Part shown: positions 44,524 to 51,736 of the stretch, piece after piece | How the letters are laid out: the number at the start of each line of letters is the position of its first letter | How positions within the stretch are numbered: the stretch's first letter is position 1 | Source: Endozoicomonas montiporae CL-33 | Lineage (GTDB): Bacteria > Pseudomonadota > Gammaproteobacteria > Pseudomonadales > Endozoicomonadaceae | Assembly: GCF_001583435.1 (NCBI RefSeq) | Contig: NZ_CP013251.1 | Location: 2,738,206 to 2,802,205, forward strand | Reading direction: 5' to 3' | Length of the DNA: 64,000 bases | Position numbers and translations under genes: made by a program | The notes under the pieces: model-generated | What the model saw: the letters and a program-made list of their open reading frames with translations, nothing else | What the model was told of the DNA's origin: nothing | Database searches by the model: none

Positions 44524-44629
44524 TAAACTGACTGATTATAAATTTGTTGTGGCCTCGGCACTGGTAGCCGTTGGGGTTATCTACCTCAGCAACAAAAATG
44601 ATACCGTCCGTAAGCTGACCGGCAAGTAA
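44516..44629 (+). CDS. Provirus small membrane protein, 37 aa
   Basis: The start is MLNKLTDYKF, followed by a single hydrophobic helix (VVASALVAVGVIYLS) and a basic tail (NKNDTVRKLTGK). It lies immediately before the capsid gene with 15 bp between. It is probably a virion membrane protein. Confidence 0.65.
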   Translation: MLNKLTDYKFVVASALVAVGVIYLSNKNDTVRKLTGK

Positions 44630-44644
44630 AAGGGAGCTTTTGCA

Positions 44645-45463
44645 ATGTCATTCACAAGACCATTAAAAGTGAGTCAGATTACTAATGTCGGCGCGAATCA
44701 AACCGCTACATTGGGTCTACCCGTTGGGGCGATGACTTACGAATCGGTAAACATGAAGTTGACCGATATCGACAAAAGCGCAGTCACCGAAATTCATGTA
44801 AAGGCCAACAGTAAGCCGATTCAGTCCTATAAGTCTGTTGCGGATCTGGAAGCGATCCAGAAGTTTTACGGCTACCACGTGGCGAGTGATGAAATCGAGC
44901 TGACTTTCAAGCGCAAGCACTTCACCAGTGCAGCCCAAGCCCGTGTATTCAATATGGGTGTTTATGATCTGAACACGGCACAAATTGAATTCAACATTGG
45001 CGCGGCGACCGGTTCACCGGCGATTGATGCCTATGCACCACGTTACAGCCACACCAAAAACGGGCAGGTACACGCAGACGCTAACGGTCTGGGCAGTATC
45101 ACGAAAGTTCGTAATTTCACCTACGGCGCAACGGCGGCGGGGGATTTTGAAATTGAGAACTTGCCAAAAGAAATGTTCTTACAGGCTTTGCATTTGAAGT
45201 CTGACAAGATCGAAAAAGTTCGAATTGAAGTTAACGGACAAACCATTTGGGAACTATCTAAAGCCCGAATGCAGGATTATCTGAAGCGTTCCGGCAGAAA
45301 CCCGCAAAGCGGCTGGTATCACGTGGACTGGATGACCGATAACGAGCTGGGCAACCAAGTATCGTTACAAGGTCTTTCCGATTTCCGTCTGATTCTGGAA
45401 ATGTCCGGCGCGGATACCATCGTCGCATACACAGAATACCTGTCCGGTCTGGGCGGTATCTAA
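44645..45463 (+). CDS. Major capsid protein, double jelly roll (PM2 P2-like)
   Basis: The protein has 272 residues; PM2 P2 has 269. From memory of the PM2 sequence, the N-terminal part aligns well: QITNVGANQTATLGLPVG against a similar PM2 stretch with NV-A-N and LP-G, and then YKSVADL against YKTLNDL. The C-terminal part also fits (LILEMSGADTIVAYTEYLS). The whole protein is predicted beta-rich with no membrane segment. It would form pseudo-hexameric trimers of an icosahedral shell around a membrane. AGGGAG precedes the ATG. Identification rests on recall of the family, not on computed alignment. Confidence 0.85.
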   Translation: MSFTRPLKVSQITNVGANQTATLGLPVGAMTYESVNMKLTDIDKSAVTEIHVKANSKPIQSYKSVADLEAIQKFYGYHVASDEIELTFKRKHFTSAAQARVFNMGVYDLNTAQIEFNIGAATGSPAIDAYAPRYSHTKNGQVHADANGLGSITKVRNFTYGATAAGDFEIENLPKEMFLQALHLKSDKIEKVRIEVNGQTIWELSKARMQDYLKRSGRNPQSGWYHVDWMTDNELGNQVSLQGLSDFRLILEMSGADTIVAYTEYLSGLGGI

Positions 45464-45473
45464 GGGGGTCGAA

Positions 45474-45740
45474 ATGGGTAATTTTTTCGACAGTTTGTTA
45501 GGGGCTTATGTGGACGTTGAAACCGCAAAAGCCCAGAACAATTTCGATGCCTATCAGCAGGGCATGGATCAGGCGGCGGCGATCCGTGAAGCCGAGTTGC
45601 AGTCACAGCAAACGCAAGCAAACGATGTAACCGATTTGCAGTATCAGGACGGTTCACTGATCAACGGCGTGGACAACCGTGTCTTGTATGTCGGCGGTGC
45701 ATTACTGGCGGGTCTGATTCTTTATAAGGTGGTGCGCTGA
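45474..45740 (+). CDS. Provirus structural membrane protein, 88 aa
   Basis: The protein starts MGNFFDSLLGAYVDVETAKAQ, has a glutamine-rich helical middle (AYQQGMDQAAAIREAELQSQQTQ) and ends with a hydrophobic segment (LYVGGALLAGLILYKVV). It directly follows the capsid gene. It is probably a virion membrane protein linking membrane and shell. Confidence 0.65.
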   Translation: MGNFFDSLLGAYVDVETAKAQNNFDAYQQGMDQAAAIREAELQSQQTQANDVTDLQYQDGSLINGVDNRVLYVGGALLAGLILYKVVR

Positions 45741-45943
45741 TGTTTGGTACAGCATCACTGGCAGGCGAGGCATTAAAAGGCGCGAAGGGCGGTTCGGCTG
45801 GTCAATCCAGTGCGGGCGGCTCTGCCAATTCGGGCGCGATCAATTTCGGCGCGGTCAATTTCGGCAACAGTACAAACGACACCATTATCAAGGTTGTAGT
45901 GGTGGCTGCGGTGGCCTTATGGCTGATCAAAAAGAAAAAGTAA
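45740..45943 (+). CDS. Provirus Gly/Ser-rich membrane protein, 67 aa
   Basis: The N-terminal two thirds are small residues (GGSAGQSSAGGSANSGAINFG). The C-terminus is a membrane helix (TIIKVVVVAAVALWLI) with KKKK. Stop and start bases overlap with both neighbours. It is probably a minor virion protein in the internal membrane. Confidence 0.65.
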   Translation: MFGTASLAGEALKGAKGGSAGQSSAGGSANSGAINFGAVNFGNSTNDTIIKVVVVAAVALWLIKKKK

Positions 45944-46311
45944 CTTTTAATCGGCAGCGGCGGTTAACCGGTACGGCGTATAGAGCATTAAGAGACACGT
46001 TTTACGGTTATGACTTCCGGCGCGAGATTGAAACAGGGCAGGCGGAATTATGGAAAGTAAATGGCGGGCGGTTGTGGCTGATTACCCGAATTGAAAACGG
46101 AGAATTAGTCGTCTGTTGTGCGGCGGGGCGGGGTCTGGTCAGTGCGTGTGTGTATTTGCTGGCAGCAGCAAAAAAGCAGGGGCTAAAATCAATCCGCTTT
46201 CATACCTTCAAGCCTGCCTTTGCCCGATTTATTAAACAAACGTTTTCCGGTTTTCAAAAAGTCGAACAGCGATCAACCGGCGAAACTATTTATCAATGGA
46301 TGATTAACTAA
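45919..46311 (+). CDS. Provirus GNAT-like protein
   Basis: The 130-residue protein's middle and end fit the acetyltransferase fold: LWLITRIENGELVVCCAAGRGLVSACVYLLAAAKKQGLKSIRFHTFKPAFARFIKQTFSGFQKVEQ resembles strand 4, the CoA-binding loop, helix 3 and the C-terminal strand pair. The consensus Q/RxxGxG/A loop is not clear, so catalysis is doubtful. It is unusual inside a structural gene cluster and could be a structural relict. Confidence 0.5.
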   Translation: MADQKEKVTFNRQRRLTGTAYRALRDTFYGYDFRREIETGQAELWKVNGGRLWLITRIENGELVVCCAAGRGLVSACVYLLAAAKKQGLKSIRFHTFKPAFARFIKQTFSGFQKVEQRSTGETIYQWMIN

Positions 46312-46793
46312 TGGGCGGCGGTTCCAGTAGCAGCAGAAGCAGCAATACCACCAATAACACTAATAGTCAGGTGTCATTGGCAGGTGACAATGAAGGCTTG
46401 ATACTGTCGAACGTATCCGGTTCGACCATAAGCATTACCGACCATAACGCCATTAATGAAGCGATGCGGCTTGCTGGTGATGTGATTGATCAAAGCGGTG
46501 AAAACCTCAGAACCACAAACGCATTAATCGAACACAATACAGGGCAGGTGTTTGATTTTGCTGACGATGTTCTGGCAGCGAACACCCGTAGCACTGATAA
46601 GGCGTTTGATTTTGCAAGTAAGAACACAAACACGGCATTTGACGCCATCACCGGCAATCTCAAGCAGGCGCTGGCGTTTGTGAATACCGCCAATTCACCG
46701 GACGGCGGTCTAACCGTCGATATTATCAGACCGTTGGCCTACGGATCGGCAGCAGTGGCGGCGGCTTACATTCTATCGAGGGCGGTTAAATGA
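46311..46793 (+). CDS. Provirus structural protein with helical stalk and membrane anchor
   Basis: The 160-residue protein begins MGGGSSSSRSSNTTNNTN (low complexity). A short beta-rich piece (LILSNVSGSTISIT) and a long amphipathic helical region (AINEAMRLAGDVIDQSGENLRTTNALIEHN ... DFADDVLAANTRSTDKAFDFASKNTNTAFDAI) follow. It ends with a hydrophobic segment (LAYGSAAVAAAYILSRAV). The layout suggests a fibrous protein tethered in the virion membrane, perhaps under the vertex. Confidence 0.6.
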   Translation: MGGGSSSSRSSNTTNNTNSQVSLAGDNEGLILSNVSGSTISITDHNAINEAMRLAGDVIDQSGENLRTTNALIEHNTGQVFDFADDVLAANTRSTDKAFDFASKNTNTAFDAITGNLKQALAFVNTANSPDGGLTVDIIRPLAYGSAAVAAAYILSRAVK

Positions 46794-47356
46794 TCCAGCA
46801 AGGTTTTAATATTCGCTCATTGTCGGTTCGGGTGGCTGAAGGTCAGGAAGTGAATCTTGCCATTTCCGGCAATTTCTTTTTTGCCGAATCCGCAAACAAA
46901 CGATTCAGAATCGAAACCGATTCAGGCAACAGTGCCGACATGAGCGCAGGACGCAAAATCGAACTGCAAACACAGCAGAGCAATCTACGCATCATTAACA
47001 GTCTCGGGTCTGGTGAATTAGTCGCCAGTTTGATTTACGGCTATGGCGATGTATCCGACTCGGCGGTGTATGGCGAGATCTCCATAAAAAACGCTCAATC
47101 TGTGAATCCCATGGCACCAGTAACGCTATCGGACGGGGAAATATTCACCATTGCAGCCAATAGTACACGGCAAAAATTAACCCTGTACGCAGACGCAGGC
47201 AATACGGGGCGGGTCTGGCTGGCAGGCGAAAAAAATAAAGGTTTGCCATTGTACGGCGGTCACGCTCACGACTTCACCGAATTTAGCGGCGAGCTGCAAT
47301 TATGCGGCGATGGGTCAGGGACACAGACCGTGTATTTAATGGAGGTTGTCGAATAA
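46790..47356 (+). CDS. Provirus beta-rich structural protein, possible penton or vertex base
   Basis: The 188-residue protein has two similar beta-rich halves, VRVAEGQEVNLAISGNFFFAE and VTLSDGEIFTIAANSTRQKLTLYADAG, consistent with duplicated barrel-like domains. There is no signal peptide or membrane segment. It precedes the receptor-binding-like gene, with stop and start overlapping. In this position a vertex-base protein is the natural guess; the fold is not proven. Confidence 0.5.
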   Translation: MIQQGFNIRSLSVRVAEGQEVNLAISGNFFFAESANKRFRIETDSGNSADMSAGRKIELQTQQSNLRIINSLGSGELVASLIYGYGDVSDSAVYGEISIKNAQSVNPMAPVTLSDGEIFTIAANSTRQKLTLYADAGNTGRVWLAGEKNKGLPLYGGHAHDFTEFSGELQLCGDGSGTQTVYLMEVVE

Positions 47357-47919
47357 TGCGGTTGATGGATGTGAATTGGCAATTAATTAAACAAAGGCCA
47401 GTTACAGCGGACAACTGGCCTACATGGGAGCAAGTGACTAGGAAGCCTGTATATGTTGGGCGGTTAGAGTGGTTTACGTTTAATCATATACCGGCGGGTT
47501 ATTTTGCGCTGGACGGTTCCACTATTCCCAATGGGATTAACGATTTTCCGGATCTGGCGAACTGTGGTAGCGCATTTATAACAAAAAGCGGTAACGATTT
47601 AATACTGAATCCGATCACCGATTTTATACGACCGATGGGCAATTCTGGACGTTGGGCGGGGTATGCTCAGGGTGACGCAATCAGGGATATAACAGGCGGT
47701 GTTTTTCAGGGCTTGCATGTTCAACCGCTGGGCGCAGTCTGGGGAACCGACGGCGCATTCAAAACCTACAGGGATACCGGCAATCAAGGCGCGAGCGGTG
47801 GCGTATCAAGTAGTGCAACTCGAATAGATTTTTTTGCTAGTCGTGTCGTACCGACTGCTAATGAAAACCGACCAAGATCAACAACCGCACTGTTGTGCAT
47901 TTATCACGGGGTGATCTGA
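47356..47919 (+). CDS. Spike/receptor-binding protein with tail-collar-like domain
   Basis: The 187-residue protein has the hallmarks of phage collar domains found at tail-fibre tips: AGYFALDGSTIP, NDFPDLANCGSAFI, GYAQGDAIRDITGGV and the end TANENRPRSTTALLCIYHGVI. Such domains bind host surface receptors. In a tailless provirus it probably forms the vertex spike. It shares its start with the previous stop and its stop with the start of a fibre-assembly-like gene, as in tailed phages. Confidence 0.75.
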   Translation: MRLMDVNWQLIKQRPVTADNWPTWEQVTRKPVYVGRLEWFTFNHIPAGYFALDGSTIPNGINDFPDLANCGSAFITKSGNDLILNPITDFIRPMGNSGRWAGYAQGDAIRDITGGVFQGLHVQPLGAVWGTDGAFKTYRDTGNQGASGGVSSSATRIDFFASRVVPTANENRPRSTTALLCIYHGVI

Positions 47920-48515
47920 TGGAGTGGTATCAATTCAGCCCAAAAACCGGCGAATACACAAGGCCGGTACAGTGCCAGAAAAACCCGAAAGGCGGCTACC
48001 TGATACCGGCAAACGCTACACCGGTTGCACCGCCGGAAATCGAAACGAATCAGGCGGCGGTATTTGATGGCGAGCAATGGCAATTAATCGCCGACCATCG
48101 GGGAACGGTGGTCTATTCAAAAGCGGATAAAACCGAATCAACGATAAAAGAACTGGGCGAAATTCCAGAAACCCAAACAACAGACAAGCCGCAGCAGTTT
48201 GATCAATGGGACGGTTCCGGCTGGGTGCTGGATCAGGCATTAAAAGACCAACACGATATACGTGAATGGAAAATACAACGGACGGTAAACGTTGCAAACA
48301 TCGTGGTAACGGTGGACGGGATGCCATTCGACGGTGACGAAATCAGCCAACAAAGAATGACGCGGGTGATCACCGTTGCGGAGTCTGACACCGACACAAT
48401 GACATGGGTATTAGCTGACAACGTAGTAAAAACGGTAACAGTTGCTCAATTAAAACAGGCGTTAATGCTAGCCGGACAGGAACAAGCGCGGCTATGGATA
48501 CCGGAAATAAAATAA
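47919..48515 (+). CDS. Tail-fibre-assembly / DUF4376-like protein
   Basis: The 206-residue protein begins MEWYQFSPKTGEYTRPVQCQ with a WDGSGWVLDQAL segment. Its C-terminal half (NIVVTVDGMPFDGDEISQQRMTRVITVAESDTDTMTWVLADN) resembles DUF4376 found after fibre-assembly domains of tailed phages. It pairs with the collar-type spike gene upstream. It suggests that the provirus took a receptor-binding cassette from a tailed phage. Confidence 0.65.
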   Translation: MEWYQFSPKTGEYTRPVQCQKNPKGGYLIPANATPVAPPEIETNQAAVFDGEQWQLIADHRGTVVYSKADKTESTIKELGEIPETQTTDKPQQFDQWDGSGWVLDQALKDQHDIREWKIQRTVNVANIVVTVDGMPFDGDEISQQRMTRVITVAESDTDTMTWVLADNVVKTVTVAQLKQALMLAGQEQARLWIPEIK

Positions 48516-48973
48516 TCATTGCCGTATTAGCGGCGGGGGGCTTGCTGATGCTGCATAAGGCGAAACAATATACAAATTTACCGCGGGGTATTAGAAACAA
48601 CAACCCGCTAAACATTCGGGAGAATGCCGGTACTGATTACCAGTGGGAAGGCGAACGGATAAAAGACGATGATCCAGAGTTTGAGGAATTTACTAACCCT
48701 GTTTATGGAATACGTGCAGGGGCGCGGGTGTTAGCCAGTTACCGGCGGCGGGGCGTGGTGACACTGGGCGATATTATCGCAACGTGGGCACCACCAACAG
48801 AAAACGACACCGAAAGTTATATAAACGGAGTCGCACAAGCTACAGGGTTGCAGCCTTATAACACGGTTGAACCGAATCATTATCCGGCATTAATCGCGGC
48901 AATGATCCGGCATGAGAACGGCATTCAGCCTTATTCAATGGAATTGATCAGGACGGGGGTAGCGTTGGCATGA
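48494..48973 (+). CDS. Virion-associated lytic transglycosylase-like protein
   Basis: The 159-residue protein has an N-terminal membrane segment (IIIAVLAAGGLLMLH) and then a lysozyme-like domain with RGIRNNNPLNIRENAGTDYQWEGE, FTNPVYGIRAGARVLASY, and WAPPTENDTESYINGVAQATG. This pattern is known from structural peptidoglycan hydrolases of phages. It would open a path through the cell wall during entry, or aid lysis. It overlaps both neighbours. Confidence 0.8.
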   Translation: MDTGNKIIIAVLAAGGLLMLHKAKQYTNLPRGIRNNNPLNIRENAGTDYQWEGERIKDDDPEFEEFTNPVYGIRAGARVLASYRRRGVVTLGDIIATWAPPTENDTESYINGVAQATGLQPYNTVEPNHYPALIAAMIRHENGIQPYSMELIRTGVALA

Positions 48974-49158
48974 TTCCACTAATCATAGGCGCGGCGGCAT
49001 TAACCGCCGGACTGGGCGCAGGTTCATTCGTCGGGGCGCAGGTAGACGACGCATTAGATCAAGGCAGCGGCGGCGGTATGCGTACAGATTCTTTAATACT
49101 GGGGGCGGCGTTGATCGGCGTGGTTTATCTGGTGGTGAAAAAAGGCAAACTCTTATAG
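48970..49158 (+). CDS. Provirus small membrane protein, 62 aa
   Basis: The protein has two hydrophobic segments (IPLIIGAAALTAGLGAGSFVG and LILGAALIGVVYLVV) separated by an acidic and glycine-rich loop, with KKGKLL at the end. It could be a virion membrane protein or a holin. The start overlaps the previous stop. Confidence 0.6.
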   Translation: MIPLIIGAAALTAGLGAGSFVGAQVDDALDQGSGGGMRTDSLILGAALIGVVYLVVKKGKLL

Positions 49159-49172
49159 ATAGGTAGGTGATC

Positions 49173-49343
49173 ATGGATAGATTAAAAGAGCCTTCTACAT
49201 GGGCAGGCATAGCGGCGATTGCGTCCGGTTTCGGTTGGGTAACAATTGCGGAGGCTGCAACGTTGTCTAATGCCATACCGGCAATTATCAGCGGCGTGTC
49301 GGCACTGGCGGCAATCTTTGTAAAAGAAAAAGGCAATGGTTAA
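49173..49343 (+). CDS. Holin-like small membrane protein, 56 aa
   Basis: AGGTAGG precedes ATG 49173. The sequence MDRLKEPSTWAGIAAIASGFGWV then a second hydrophobic stretch (AIPAIISGVSALAAIFV) and a charged tail (KEKGNG) match small phage holins, which often begin with a PSTWAG-type helix. It overlaps the next gene by eight bases. Confidence 0.65.
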   Translation: MDRLKEPSTWAGIAAIASGFGWVTIAEAATLSNAIPAIISGVSALAAIFVKEKGNG

Positions 49344-49521
49344 TGTCGTGGAAGACGTTAAAAAACATGGATTGTTATACGGCCTTCTGACTCTGGTGCT
49401 GACGGTGTCGGGCGTTGATCTTGGAAAGACTGACAGCATTAGTAACCAGATCACCAGCATGGACAAGCGTTTAACCGTTGCCGAATACCGGATTAATGAA
49501 CTGGAAGAGGAAAGGGAATAG
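49336..49521 (+). CDS. Lysis-cassette membrane protein with coiled coil, 61 aa
   Basis: One hydrophobic segment (GLLYGLLTLVLTVSGVDL) is followed by a short coiled coil (SISNQITSMDKRLTVAEYRINELEEERE). The layout fits an inner-membrane spanin or a holin partner. It overlaps the holin-like gene. The exact role is not known. Confidence 0.55.
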   Translation: MVNVVEDVKKHGLLYGLLTLVLTVSGVDLGKTDSISNQITSMDKRLTVAEYRINELEEERE

Positions 49522-49523
49522 CT

Positions 49524-49637
49524 ATGGCTAAAAGAACGGTAAGCAGGAAAGCGGGAACAAAGGGGAAAGGAAAGCTGAAAAAAGGCTTTAAGTACCTGAA
49601 GGGCGGCAGGATCGTTAAAGCCAGAAAGAAAAAATAA
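49524..49637 (+). CDS. Highly basic peptide, 37 aa
   Basis: The sequence starts MAKRTVSRKAGTKGKGK and ends RIVKARKKK. About 40 percent of residues are Lys or Arg and none are acidic. Such peptides bind packaged DNA in small phages (for example the 38-residue J protein of phiX174) and PM2 also has a very small basic protein. It is the last gene before the terminator. Confidence 0.65.
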   Translation: MAKRTVSRKAGTKGKGKLKKGFKYLKGGRIVKARKKK

Positions 49638-49659
49638 CTCATTATTCAGTGTTGTGCTT

Positions 49660-49682
49660 GCCGGATTTAGTCCGGCTTTTTT
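49660..49682 (+). terminator. Terminator of provirus late operon
   Basis: The stem GCCGGA / TCCGGC with loop TTTAG is followed by six T, 22 bp after the last provirus gene. Confidence 0.85.
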
Positions 49683-49935
49683 ATGTCTGGTTAGAATATA
49701 TTTTCATATAAAATAAAATAAATAGGCATTAAAAATTATATTACTACTGTCTTATATGTGGGTATTTATGCACTTATATTTAGAAATTAATGAATTATTA
49801 GCATTTATATTCATCATATGTGGGTATCAATGATTTGATAGCGTTTTTTTTTTGCTAAATAACACAGGAATTACAGGGAAAAATACTATAACAGCTGGTT
49901 ATTTTTTATGCACAAAAGTTCTTAAAAATCAATAC
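49683..49935. other. AT-rich right end of provirus
   Basis: About 250 bp without a gene, very AT-rich. The word ATATGTGGGTAT occurs twice (near 49754 and 49818), which may be protein-binding sites. Nothing else can be supported. Confidence 0.4.
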
Positions 49936-49969
49936 GTTAAAACCCGTAGCTGAACTTACCGGTAGTAAT
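49936..49969. other. Right attachment site (attR)
   Basis: CTGAAC (49950-49955) and the right arm TTACCGGTAGTAAT (49956-49969) are identical to attL. The left arm here, AAAACCCGTAG, is degenerate and matches the perfect arm at about 8 of 12 positions. So the intact host site would be perfect and the viral site would have one weak arm, as in elements that exploit XerCD. Confidence 0.7.
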
Positions 49970-50063
49970 CGGCGGTATTCAAATAAATTTGATCGAATCA
50001 CGGTTTTAATACGTAATACGCATAGAGGCATAAAACAGAAACAGTGAAGAATGGAGAAACTGA

Positions 50064-50357
50064 ATGAAACGCAGACAATTCTTAAAAGCAGGTGCAGCCA
50101 TCAGCATAATTCCACTGGTTAATGCATTGCCTGCTAAAGCTGAAGAGACAGAGGTTTCTGAAGATGAGCCGATGGCCAAGGCTCTGTCTTATGTGAAGGA
50201 TGCACAAATGGCTAAAGATCCGAAGTATAAAAAGGGTGACAACTGTGGTAACTGCATGTTCTTTAAACCGGAAAGAAACAACGGCTGTCAGCTGTTCGGC
50301 TATCGGACGGTTGAGAAAGGTGGTTGGTGTCTAAGTTGGGCTCCCGTAAGCAAATAG
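50064..50357 (+). CDS. High-potential iron-sulfur protein (HiPIP)
   Basis: The 97-residue periplasmic electron carrier has a twin-arginine signal (MKRRQFLKAGAAISIIPLVNALPAKA). After it, four Cys ligate a 4Fe-4S cluster: CGNCMFF, CQLFG and WCLSWAPV. GGAG lies 8 bp upstream of the start. The gene begins 94 bp after attR, so it was the right-hand chromosomal neighbour of the integration site. Confidence 0.9.
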   Translation: MKRRQFLKAGAAISIIPLVNALPAKAEETEVSEDEPMAKALSYVKDAQMAKDPKYKKGDNCGNCMFFKPERNNGCQLFGYRTVEKGGWCLSWAPVSK

Positions 50358-50577
50358 TTTATTAGTGAATCTTCAGGGCTATATTGTGAACGGGAAAAGA
50401 GAGGAGGGTGGTTTGTTTGAGCTGGCAAGCCTGCATAAGGCTTATCCCTGGCCTGGCAGCATCATGAAATGCGGGGGGTGCATTCATCATTGAAATGATA
50501 GGGGCTCAAGCTGGGAATCTGGACTCAACCAATAACCAGCGCTCAGCATAACTGAGCCCATGCCTGCAGTAGCAACT

Positions 50578-50907
50578 TCACTTCATGGTGCGAGACTTGC
50601 TTTTGATCTTCTCGACCAGTTTTTTGCCTTTGGCGGTAAGAGTCAGTTTGAAGTAACGGCCATCTGCTTCATGTTGTACTTTCTTGATGTAACCGAGACC
50701 AGGACGGTCATGACGACCTTCACCCAGACGCTTTACACTGACAGCAATATCACTGGGAGTTCCGCAAGTCAGTTTTTCTTCATTGACCAGATCAGTGATG
50801 GTTTCTCCTGGATTTTCAGAGACAACCAGAAGGATCTGCCACTGGATGATCGTCAGAGGATATTCCTGAAGAAGCTGAGTGAGTTTGATTAACCCTTTTA
50901 TTGTCAT
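50578..50907 (-). CDS. MarR-family winged-helix regulator
   Basis: The 109-residue protein has LTIIQWQILLVVSENPGETITDLVNEEKLTCGTPSDIAVSVKRL, a helix pair as in MarR, and the wing GYIKKVQHEADGRYFKLTLTAKGKKLVEKI. It is shorter than most MarR proteins, which have about 140 residues. The hairpin GCTCAG / CTGAGC at 50541-50557 downstream may be its terminator. The target is unknown. Confidence 0.75.
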   Translation of the reverse strand: MTIKGLIKLTQLLQEYPLTIIQWQILLVVSENPGETITDLVNEEKLTCGTPSDIAVSVKRLGEGRHDRPGLGYIKKVQHEADGRYFKLTLTAKGKKLVEKIKSKSRTMK

Positions 50908-51639
50908 CTTTCAGTTCTCTTGTCGTTAGTTGAGGGGGAGTTGCTGCTATGGAGCCGTCGTTTAACCTGTTAATCAGACAAAAATTATCCGACAAAACCT
51001 ATGGTTTGAACTACAACCCCACAAGAACAAATATTAGACACTTTTAGCCTGTTTAGGCAAATTTAATAAAATATTATCGTAATTTATATAAATAAATGCT
51101 CCATACGTTACATTTCGGAACACTTGTGAGACGTGGCCTTGCGGAAAAAAGATAATGAGACTTTATTGCTAATAAATAGATAAAAAAGCCTGCAATATAG
51201 AAAATAAGCCGTTCCTGATTTCGCTAATGAAGTAAAGCTCTTGCTGCACATCGCTTGAAAGCAAGGTTTTATTTTCCGCCTTACCGGTCAAATGTTTTGC
51301 GAAAGACAAACCACTGTCGTTTATTAATAAATAAAACCAAAGTGCTAAGTATGGGAAGCTAGAGAATACAGGATGAAGAGCGTTGAGACTGAATTTTTAT
51401 GAGCGTTTACAAAAGCAGTGACAGCGGAGGGTGTCATTCTCATGAATAAATGTTGAGTTTGCAGAAATCCCTAGCCACATAACGTATGTAAAACTTGTAG
51501 ACATGGATATTTCAAGAAAGGCTATTCATGGTAGAGAATCAGGATAAATCAATATGTCTACATATAAGCAGCCGACGAGCAGCCAGATAAATCTATAAAG
51601 CTATACCGTTAGCAACAGAATGATCATCTGTGTTCTTTG
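50908..51639. other. Gene-free, AT-rich stretch before dif
   Basis: More than 700 bp without a gene I can support, rich in A and T, in front of the dif site. Low coding density around dif is common. No RNA gene or repeat was recognised. Confidence 0.5.
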
Positions 51640-51667
51640 ATTGCGCATAATATATATTATGTTAAAT
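51640..51667. other. dif: Chromosome dimer resolution site dif
   Basis: ATTGCGCATAA, then TATATA, then TTATGTTAAAT. Compared from memory with E. coli dif, 25 of 28 positions match. The XerD arm is identical, two bases differ at the outer end of the XerC arm, and one base differs in the centre. XerCD recombine here during division, so this point marks the replication terminus. Confidence 0.85.
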
Positions 51668-51736
51668 TATATGTTATAATGATGCCTGACCTGTGCCCCA
51701 AGCCTGTGTTCACAGGCTATTCAATGAGACCAACGA

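Larger units (their letters stand above)
39028..49955 (+). mobile_element. Corticovirus (PM2)-like tailless provirus
   Basis: About 10.9 kb lies between two 20-bp direct repeats (39028-39047 and 49950-49969), close to the 10.1 kb of phage PM2. The gene order is repressor, early genes, HUH replication protein, zinc proteins, packaging ATPase, terminator, small membrane proteins, double-jelly-roll capsid protein, small structural genes, spike-like genes, lytic enzyme, holin-like genes, basic peptide, terminator. All frames look intact and overlap tightly. No integrase is present. PM2-like proviruses are known in aquatic bacteria; whether this belongs to a named group needs database comparison. 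Confidence 0.88.
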
